64,000 bases of DNA, from contig JAXGGA010004445.1 of the NCBI GenBank assembly GCA_038373865.1, positions 1 to 64,000 of the forward strand. Reading direction: 5' to 3'. The stretch comes from Uloborus plumipes (Eukaryota > Arthropoda > Arachnida > Araneae > Uloboridae). Shown here in pieces: positions 55,384 through 64,000 of the stretch. The position numbers and the translations under genes are program-made. Within the stretch, counting starts at the first letter, position 1. Each line of letters opens with the position of its first letter. A model generated the notes under the pieces. It was not told the origin of the DNA, did no database searches, and saw only the letters and a program-made list of their open reading frames with translations.

Positions 55384-56234
55384 CAGTGGTCGGAAGTAGC
55401 GTGCTACAAGTAGCGAAACTACTGTGGTAGCTACATTTTTTAGTAGTTTGTAGTGTAGTGCACTACTTTTAAAAAAAAGTAGAGTAGTGAGTAGCGCGAT
55501 ACAAAAAAATAGTAGTTTGTAGCGATTTCTGGAAACTACTTTTAATTAAAAAAAAATAAGTAAATGAAAAAAAAGAGAATTAAAGAAAAAAATACGGTTT
55601 AATTGATTCTGACTGGTGCAAATCCTGCACGAGTACAGCAGCGGACGCAATGAGAAATAAGAACCACAAAAATATGAGCTGATCCCTTAGATACATCATT
55701 TTGATAAAATACATTCTATCTGTTTCATTTCATTGGTTTATTTGGCATCATAACTTTTATATTCCTTCAAATAGTTTTCATGTTTCTAAATATTAACTGT
55801 CAAGAAATTAAAAAAAAGTTGAAGGTTGAATTCTTTCAATCTTTTAACTTTTGAATTCTTTCTTGTGGCGAATATTCTTAAAAATTGTAAAAAAAATCTG
55901 AAAAAAAACAAATTTTAGCAAACAAACAAACAAAAAAAAAAAAAAAAAGGAACAAAAAAGAAAAGTAACAAATAAATTCAAAGATATATTCCTAGTTCTA
56001 TTCCATATTTAAATAATTTAATTCATAATGCAAATTACTTTTTGAATTTTTTCGGTCAATCCTCAAACGGTGTATGCTTCTGTTTTGTATATTTTTTGCG
56101 AAGTAGCGACTACATTTCAAAAGTAGTTTGTAGTCGCTACATTTTAAAGAAAGTAGTTGTAGTTAACTACATTTATAACAAAGTAGTTGTAGTTGTAGTT
56201 CGCTACAAAAGAGATGTAGTTTTTCCAACCACTG
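55384..56234. mobile_element. hAT non-autonomous element
   Basis: 851 bp, ends CAGTGGTCGGAAGTAGCG and, inverted, CAGTGGTTGGAAAAACTAC. Interior is rich in GTAGTTTGTAG/CTACAA words and has no transposase. The right end is directly fused to the MITE at 56232, so no target duplication can be read. Confidence 0.8.
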
Positions 56235-56404
56235 TGAAACCTGTGTATAACGATACTGTACATAATGATAAACCTGCCTATTACGATATTTTGGTTTGGT
56301 CCCAGCCAACAGTTTGAGCTTTTTGATCAAACTGTCTATAATGATAATCTGTCTATAACGATATTTTTTCTCGGTCCATTGAGTATCGTTATACACAGAT
56401 TTCA

Positions 56405-56407
<3 letters not shown>
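56232..56407. mobile_element. pogo-like MITE, copy in duplication unit 1
   Basis: Left GTGAAACCTGTGTATAACGA, right inverted CAGTGAAATCTGTGTATAAC. The left terminus overlaps the last bases of the hAT element. A (TA)n microsatellite follows at 56408-56450. Confidence 0.75.
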
Positions 56408-56450
<43 letters not shown>

Positions 56451-57685
56451 CCTATATTGGCAAGCAGTCAAAATTACTGCTTGGGAAACCTAATGTTAAA
56501 ACAAAACTGATACATTTACTGAAAACAAGTTATCAAAATAACTGCTAATATATGATATTTAAAATTTTAGGGACTTTTAGAAAGATGAGGATATATAGAT
56601 AAGCAAGTTACAAATTGGTTTTAAAGAAAATATGCAGCTTCAGAAGCATTTCATTTTTAGGTCAATGTAGCACATTGGAAACATTTTTAAATTTCTGAAC
56701 TAAAACATTCAACAATTTTTTAATATGTTCTTGAAATGTAAATCAACAAGGATTTGAAAGAAATGAATAGAGATTAAAACTAATACAAAGCAACCTAGTT
56801 TGTGTACCCTCACCGTTGTGCTAAAAATTTTTTAGCTACCAGCTTGATAATACACTCAGCTTTATAAAGTTATTTTTCAGCTTTATGAAGTTATTTTGCG
56901 TGCAGCTTGGTAATTGCTATAGACTGATGAGCTCCAATACAATACGTTAATTGTATCAAATACTAAAAAAAAGGAATTTAATAAAATTTAGTTCAAATAA
57001 TGCTTCAAAGCTGTTATAATTAAAAGAAACTGAAACTCAATATATATGTTCATACAAAATTGCAACCCTATAACATCTCAGTATTAATTCGGATTTAAGT
57101 GATTTCATAATACATTTTTTATTATACATGAAAATGCTTTAAAAAACAGATCAACATTTAGAATAAAAATTTATATGAAAACTAAACATAATAATAACAT
57201 TTTCAAAAAACAAGTATAACAAATCCAGTAATTATTTCTAGACTATGAAAATATTAAGAAAAGAGGAATGAGAAAAATACATCAATTTCTTAGAATCTTA
57301 AGATGCATGAATGTATTGTGTTTAAAAAATGAAATTTCATTAAGGAAAAATAACAACACACAGAGCAAACTATTGTTATTATCATTTTAAAATATTGGTG
57401 CATCGAAACAAGAGCAAAAAAGGTCACCAAATTTAGTTAATTGTTGCAACAATGCCCAATGTGATGCAGCCAGGTCTGTCAATTCAAACTTTAAATTTAC
57501 GAGTTGTACCGTACCATTGCATGGTCTCTCACTGGATGTTCTAATTTTACATTAGCTACCAGTGTTTTGGCTCGCTTAGATTCTATAAGAGGTTAACTAC
57601 TCCCAGCTCAATTACTTCCCATTTCGGACTGATTAGCATGGGTGCAAGTTGGGCCATGTTTCCAAGACAGAAAATATTTGAGACC

Positions 57686-57729
57686 CCCCCCCCCCCCCCC
57701 CAAAAAAAAAAAAAAAAAAAAAAAAAAAA
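57686..57729 (+). repeat. C17/A29 homopolymer block (copy 1)
   Basis: A C run directly followed by an A run; G-rich tracts follow at 57760-57780 and 57824-57840. The counterpart in copy 2 is 60474-60519, where a C interrupts the A run. Confidence 0.85.
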
Positions 57730-58388
57730 GCACAAATTGTTCATTAAATTGTCTAAACTGGGGGGAGGGGGGCTTAATTTTACTTTTAGCAGCAAGATCA
57801 TAGTTTTAAGTATAGTAATCGAGTGGGGGGGGGGAGGGGGATTTGCTGAGACTTTAGTTCAAAAAACCTATTTTTAGACAATGTTTAGTGACATTGGGTT
57901 AAAGTAGGGCAATTTTTAACGACGTTAGAGGAGGAGGCACAGAAAATGAAATCCTAAAAACGAATTTGTAGGTCATATTTAATGAAGTTAAGGGAAGTGA
58001 ATGGATGGGGTCGAAGAGAATCAACACTGACAAAGGAATTATGCCATTGCAGTTTGTTTATTCAGAAAAAAACAGAAAGGCTTCGATACAAATAGTTTTG
58101 GATTGGAATAATGATTAAAATGTACTTTTAAGAAATCTGATTTTATATTCCCTTCAGTTTTTTTTTTTTTTGGAAGTAATTGAAGGAATGAGATCGATTT
58201 TTTTTCCGTCCCATGGTCCGTCTCGGCGATTTTGTCAAGACGGAAACCCGTCCCGAGACGGAAGGTCTTGCATCCATGCTGATCAGTGATAACAAGCACA
58301 AAACTGCAGTCTCTGGATGGAATGACCAAGTTGGCGGTGCATTGCTTGTATTTCTGCCTTAGCCCTGGCTTAGGGACGGTAATTCACT

Positions 58389-58940
58389 CAGGGGTGATTG
58401 TGAGTTCATTAAAAAATACCTGAAAGTTTTAAAGAAAAAAAGGGGGAGGGGGGGAGTGTTTTTTTAAAACCAAGCCCCCAATAACTTAAGCACACCTAAT
58501 TTTATAACTATACATACATAATAATTAATTTCCTTTCATAAACTAACACATTTCATATATTCAAATAGTTTTTAGTCAAAATATTGTATATGCATTTAAT
58601 TAAATTGTAAATGAGTAATAAAGTTACTTTTGAGCTGGTGATGAGCAATTATCTCCAAAAAAATATTTTAAGGAGAAAGCAAAAGTCTAACAGAATTACT
58701 GTTTGTTGTGCGAAAGCATTTATAAAGTAATGAAAGTTGCATTTGTTACATTTCATTTATTTGTCTCCCAGCTAAAGGTAATAAGCATCAAAAGTTCAAG
58801 AGTGAGAAAAATTTGATTCTCATATCGGATGCAAATAAAATAATTTACTAAGGTAAAAAAACAATTAGACTTTTCATCTTAACATTTCTGTTTGATGACT
58901 ATTAAAATAATAATAGGTATAATCATCGAAAATTCGAAAA
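58389..58940. mobile_element. hAT element, 3'-truncated copy
   Basis: Begins CAGGGGTGATTGTGAGTTCA after AATTCACT and stops at the duplication breakpoint at 58940. It matches the first 552 bp of 61167-61857. Confidence 0.88.
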
Positions 58941-59192
58941 GTAGTTGTAGTTAACTACATTTATAACAAAGTAGTTGTAGTTGTAGTTCGCTACAAAAGA
59001 GATGTAGTTTTTCCAACCACTGTGAAACCTGTGTATAACGATACTGTACATAATGATAAACCTGCCTATTACGATATTTTGGTTTGGTCCCAGCCAACAG
59101 TTTGAGCTTTTTGATCAAACTGTCTATAATGATAATCTGTCTATAACGATATTTTTTCTCGGTCCATTGAGTATCGTTATACACAGATTTCA

Positions 59193-59236
<44 letters not shown>

Positions 59237-61718
59237 CCTATATTGGCAAGCAGTCAAAATTACTGCTTGGGAAACCTAATGTTAAAACAAAACTGATACA
59301 TTTACTGAAAACAAGTTATCAAAATAACTGCTAATATATGATATTTAAAATTTTAGGGACTTTTAGAAAGATGAGGATATATAGATAAGCAAGTTACAAA
59401 TTGGTTTTAAAGAAAATATGCAGCTTCAGAAGCATTTCATTTTTAGGTCAATGTAGCACATTGGAAACATTTTTAAATTTCTGAACTAAAACATTCAACA
59501 ATTTTTTAATATGTTCTTGAAATGTAAATCAACAAGGATTTGAAAGAAATGAATAGAGATTAAAACTAATACAAAGCAACCTAGTTTGTGTACCCTCACC
59601 GTTGTGCTAAAAATTTTTTAGCTACCAGCTTGATAATACACTCAGCTTTATAAAGTTATTTTTCAGCTTTATGAAGTTATTTTGCGTGCAGCTTGGTAAT
59701 TGCTATAGACTGATGAGCTCCAATACAATACGTTAATTGTATCAAATACTAAAAAAAAGGAATTTAATAAAATTTAGTTCAAATAATGCTTCAAAGCTGT
59801 TATAATTAAAAGAAACTGAAACTCAATATATATGTTCATACAAAATTGCAACCCTATAACATCTCAGTATTAATTCGGATTTAAACGATTTCATAATACA
59901 TTTTTTATTATACATGAAAATGCTTTAAAAAAAAACAGATCAACATTTAGAATAAAAATTTATATGAAAACTAAACATAATAATAACATTTTCAAAAAAC
60001 AAGTATAACAAATCCAGTAATTATTTCTGGACTATGAAAATATTAAGAAAAGAGGAATGAGAAAAATACATCAATTTCTTAGAATCTTAAGATCCATGAA
60101 TGTATTGTGTTTAAAAAATGAAATTTCATTAAGGAAAAAGAACAACACACAGAGCAAACTATTGTTATTATCATTTTAAAATATTGGTGCATCAAAACAA
60201 GAGCAAAAAAGGTCACCAAATTTAGTTAATTGTTGCAACAATGCCCAATGTGATGCAGCCAGGTCTGTCAATTCAAACTTTAAATTTACGAGTTGTACCG
60301 TACCATTGCATGGTCTCTCACTGGATGTTCTAATTTTACGTTAGCTACCAGTGTTTTTGGCTCGCTTAGATTCTATAAGAGGTTAACTACCCCCAGCTCA
60401 ATTACTTCCCATTTCGGACTGATTAGCATGGGTGCAAGTTGGGCCATGTTTCCAAGACAGAAAATATTTGAGACCCCCCCCCCCCCCCCCCAAAAAAAAA
60501 CAAAAAAAAAAAAAAAAAAGCACAAATTGTTCATTAAATTGTCTAAACTGGGGGGAGGGGGCTTAATTTTACTTTTAGCAGCAAGATCATAGTTTTAAGA
60601 ATAGTAATTGAGGGGGGGGGGGGTTGCTGAGACTTTAGTTCAAAAAACCTATTTTTAGACAATGTTTAGTGACATTGGGTTAAAGTAGGGCAATTTTTAA
60701 CGACGTTAGAGGAGGAGGCACAGAAAATGAAATCCTAAAAACGAATTTGTAGGTCATATTTAATGAAGTTAAGGGAAGTGAATGGATGGGGTCGAAGAGA
60801 ATCAACACTGACAAAGGAATTATGCCATTGCAGTTTGTTTATTCAGAAAAAAACAGAAAGGCTTCGATACAAATAGTTTTGGATTGGAATAATGATTAAA
60901 ATGTACTTTTAAGAAATCTGATTTTATATTCCCTTCAGTTTTTTTTTTTGGAAGTAATTGAAGGAATGAGATCGATTTTTTTTCCGTCCCATGGTCCGTC
61001 TCGGCGATTTTGTCAAGACGGAAACCCGTCCCGAGACGGAAGGTCTTGCATCCATGCTGATCAGTGATAACAAGCACAAAACTGCAGTCTCTGGATGGAA
61101 TGACCAAGTTGGCGGTGCATTGCTTGTATTTCTGCCTTAGCCCTGGCTTAGGGGCGGTAATTTACTCAGGGGTGATTGTGAGTTCATTAAAAAATACCTG
61201 AAAGTTTTAAAGAAAAAGTGGGGGAGGGGGGGAGTGTTTTTTTAAAACCAAGCCCCCAATAACTTAAGCACACCTAATTTTATAACTATACATACATAAT
61301 AATTAATTTCCTTTCATAAACTAACACATTTCATATATTCAAATAGTTTTTAGTCAAAATATTGTATATGCATTTAATTAAATTGTAAATGAGTAATAAA
61401 GTTACTTTTGAGCTGGTGATGAGCAATTATCTCCAAAAAAATATTTTAAGGAGAAAGCAAAAGTCTAACAGAATTACTGTTTGTTGTGCGAAAGCATTTA
61501 TAAAGTAATGAAAGTTGCATTTGTTACATTTCATTTATTTGTCTCCCAGCTAAAGGTAATAAGCATCAAAAGTTCAAGAGTGAGAAAAATTTGATTCTCA
61601 TATCGGATGCAAATAAAATAATTTACTAAGGTAAAAAAACAATTAGACTTTTCATCTTAACATTTCTGTTTGATGACTATTAAAATAATAATAGGTATAA
61701 TCATCGAAAATTCGAAAA
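58941..61718 (+). repeat. Tandem duplication, copy 2 (2778 bp)
   Basis: Follows copy 1 without a gap. At its right end it runs on through the rest of the hAT element (61167-61857) that copy 1 has only in part. Confidence 0.95.
59020..59195. mobile_element. pogo-like MITE, copy in duplication unit 2
   Basis: Duplicate of 56232-56407 including the same fused left end, followed by (TA)n at 59196-59236. Confidence 0.75.
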
Positions 61719-61857
61719 AGAAAAAAAAATCCGGAGTTGGGAAAATAAAAGCATAATTAAAAATATTTTATTTCCGGTATTTTCGAACATGAAAATACCT
61801 GAATCGATCATGAAAATACCGGAAATCCGGTAAAATACCGGAACACAATCACCCCTG
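61167..61857. mobile_element. hAT element, complete, perfect 8-bp target duplication
   Basis: 691 bp, ends CAGGGGTGATTGTG / CACAATCACCCCTG, flanked by AATTTACT on both sides. Inserted in the tail of an R270 repeat, whose sequence resumes as GCTTTATA after it. No transposase. Confidence 0.93.
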
Positions 61858-61999
61858 AATTTACTGCTTTATATCTCCAAAACTGTTTTAAACTATTCCT
61901 TAAATACATGCCACTTCTTCTCTCAAAAAGAACTGACTTTAAAACATAATTACAAAAAAAAAAAAAAAAACCTGCATTATTCAACATAAAGTACTGTTA

Positions 62000-62501
62000 C
62001 AGGGTTGCCGCTCAATTCCAGGGGAAAAATTCCCTGTGTTTTCCCTGCATGAATGTGCAAAATTACAAACGAGCGAACACTGATATTCTATATGAACATT
62101 AATATCCTGGCACAGAAAAGAAACTAACTAAATAAAAACATAGAAATTCAAAGCAGAATTCATTAAAACTGAAATCATAGAACGGATTGATGACTAAACT
62201 CATACTCTGTAATTAAATTAGCATAAGCTTTAAAATGCATTTCAAACTAAGTAATAAATATTTTTTGCTTCAAAATACCAAAATTAAATATTTACTTATA
62301 AATAAATAAACTTAGAAAAAAAAAAAAACTGTGAAGAATTTTAGAACTCATTTTGGCAACTTGAACTTTTGAAAAAAAGTAAAAATCCCTGCACTTTCCA
62401 GATTTTTGAAGAAATTTTCAAAATTCCCTGTCTTTTCCCTATTTTTCTGTTGATTTTTCAATTCCCTGTATTTTCAGGTTTTCTGTGGCGTGGCAACCCT
62501 G
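62000..62501. mobile_element. DNA transposon (MITE) with CAGGGTTGCC ends
   Basis: 502 bp, inverted ends CAGGGTTGCCGC / inverted CAGGGTTGCCAC. The bases TGTTA occur directly on both sides, suggesting a 5-bp duplication. Interior repeats AATTCCCTGT words. Superfamily uncertain. Confidence 0.65.
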
Positions 62502-64000
62502 TGTTATGATGTATGAAATCAATAATCAATGGCAGAGGGGGAAATAAATTACAATACTGTATGTACACAATGAAATAATGAGAATGACATACATGATAAT
62601 AAGTAAGAGCAGTACTAAGAGTGATAATAACTAAAAAAGCTCAGCAGGTAATCAGATCATTACCAGTGTTCTGCTACATATTGAGCATTTTCCCCTTTTC
62701 TTCAATTGTAAGAAACTTTTTTTTTACCAAGCTTTAAATGAGCCAAGGTATTTGAACATGAAATCAAATTTTATGCACTTAAAAGATTTCGTGAGAATTA
62801 GGTTTAGTAAAACCCGCCTCGAAACTAAGGTCCGGTTACGGCCCTGATTTAGGTACTATTATATTTTTATAACTTTCACATTCAAAATGAATAAAAATAA
62901 ATAAAAAATTCAGAGTAATTATTTGTTAACACTGATAAAGTGATTTTTAGACTAGTACAGTGTGGGAACTTCCACTTTCAAAGAAATGAAAGCCCTATAA
63001 TGAAAGCCCTGCTAAAGAAATGAAAGCCCATTGCAAAACCAATATTTAGTAGCCAATAACGAAAATGACACTTACGACCAGGGATTCCCTCCCGAAATTT
63101 TTTGTGTTGCGGGCAAGAAACTTGCATTAGCTCTAAAATTTGTTACTTGTGAAAAACTAATAATATAGCCATTTTGCAAAGTCAAATCTCGTTTCAACCT
63201 AAGTGCACTATAATAAACTTTAAAAGGGTAGAAACTGCTGGTTTAAATGGAATTTTCTTCCTCTTTTGACAGTTCTAGAATTCATTGATTTTGGTCTTAA
63301 AAGATTTAAATGAAAATTGAAATACAGCTTGAATGTATAAATCTTGAAACTCTCACCACTTCCACTTTTGATAATCCTGCAACTGAATATGCAAAATACC
63401 ACAAGCATAAAATCTAAAGGTATATTTTTAATTCTTTGCTTCTTACATACTTTTGAAATGCACATTCCCAACAATTTCATCTATTAAAAACATGAGGAAT
63501 ATATTTCTAAAAGTAAAAATCTTGCTAAATTTAAAATAGCAAAGAAAAAGAGGAGGAAAATCTACTTTTAGCTAGTTCAATTATGGAGTACTTTTAAACT
63601 TTTTTTTGTGCATTTGTAAGGGCTTTGGTCAGGTGAGGGTTTTGAAGGGATAACATCTGGACTCACAGCCCCCGGTCATGAAGAAATGATTAACTTATAC
63701 AGTTTATATACATAATGGAACGAATTAGGGTTTGCTTTTTTTGGACACGGTTTTACTTTTTGATTTTCATTTTTATTTTACATTGACAACTGGACTCCCC
63801 CTGGATTTGCTGGATATTTTTTTGGTTTTGTCACGCAGAATTTCAGGTGAGATGATTTTATTTTCATAGCAGGCCAGTCCTGTGGGTGGCTAATTTTTGG
63901 GAATTTTATTCCTAATTAGTCGAGGCGAAACCCCTGTTTTTAGTTTTAGGTTTTTGTTCCTATGTACAATTTGCAGACTCGCATTGGTGCTGTTTTGCCC
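62502..64000. other. AT-rich sequence to the window end, no gene seen
   Basis: An 86-codon minus-strand open frame at 63220-63480 has no recognisable similarity. No transposon ends noticed. Confidence 0.45.

Larger units (their letters stand above)
56153..58940 (+). repeat. Tandem duplication, copy 1 (2788 bp)
   Basis: Nearly identical to 58941-61718 in direct orientation, with scattered single-base differences and homopolymer or TA-length differences. Begins GTAGTTGTAGTTAACTAC inside a hAT element and ends ATTCGAAAA inside another hAT element. Confidence 0.95.

Overview
This is eukaryotic DNA: AT-rich, with two intron-containing genes lying tail to tail in a dense field of DNA transposons. 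The mix of hAT, Tc1/mariner, pogo-like, piggyBac-like and Helitron elements, tRNA-derived SINEs and long fold-back elements, plus a muscle PDZ/ZM protein gene, fits an arthropod. A chelicerate is plausible but not proven. There are no bacterial features, rRNA genes or CRISPR arrays.

Genes. (1) Plus strand, about 17413-27603: the 3' five exons (310 codons) of a PDZ-ZM protein of the Zasp66/ALP/PDLIM kind, a sarcomere Z-disc and actin-anchoring protein. The first half of the PDZ domain lies upstream in exons I could not find, and the reading frame stops without a LIM domain. (2) Minus strand, 47717 down to 31009: a complete 12-exon gene for mitochondrial isovaleryl-CoA dehydrogenase (IVD, leucine catabolism). 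All exons join in frame at GT-AG introns to give 420 residues. The two genes have unrelated functions and are simply convergent neighbours.

Layout. 1-17400 holds no recognisable host exon. It carries a hAT end, a decayed Tc1-like element, piggyBac-like MITEs, nested small MITEs, three large fold-back elements, a satellite-bearing element with a SINE in it, and a GC-rich decayed ORF. 17413-29272 is the PDZ-ZM gene, whose introns hold a fold-back element, a hAT MITE, a Tc1-like element inside a larger inverted-repeat element, a SINE and a Helitron, with another fold-back element just after the stop codon. 29449-31008 is a convergent spacer with hAT-type elements. 31009-47717 is IVD, with a Helitron, hAT and pogo MITEs, a piggyBac-like MITE and a LINE reverse-transcriptase remnant in its introns. 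47901-48559 is a MITE with a second MITE nested in it, 184 bp upstream of the IVD start codon. 49134-51902 is a 2.8-kb palindrome with arms over 1.2 kb. 56153-61718 is a recent head-to-tail tandem duplication of 2.78 kb whose right breakpoint cuts a hAT element. The rest is AT-rich non-coding sequence.

I found no undescribed enzymatic or defence system. The most noteworthy structures are the dated tandem duplication, the large palindrome, the TTAA-flanked MITE families, a MITE nested at a 10-bp target duplication upstream of IVD, and the LIM-less PDZ-ZM gene with transposons packed round its last exons.
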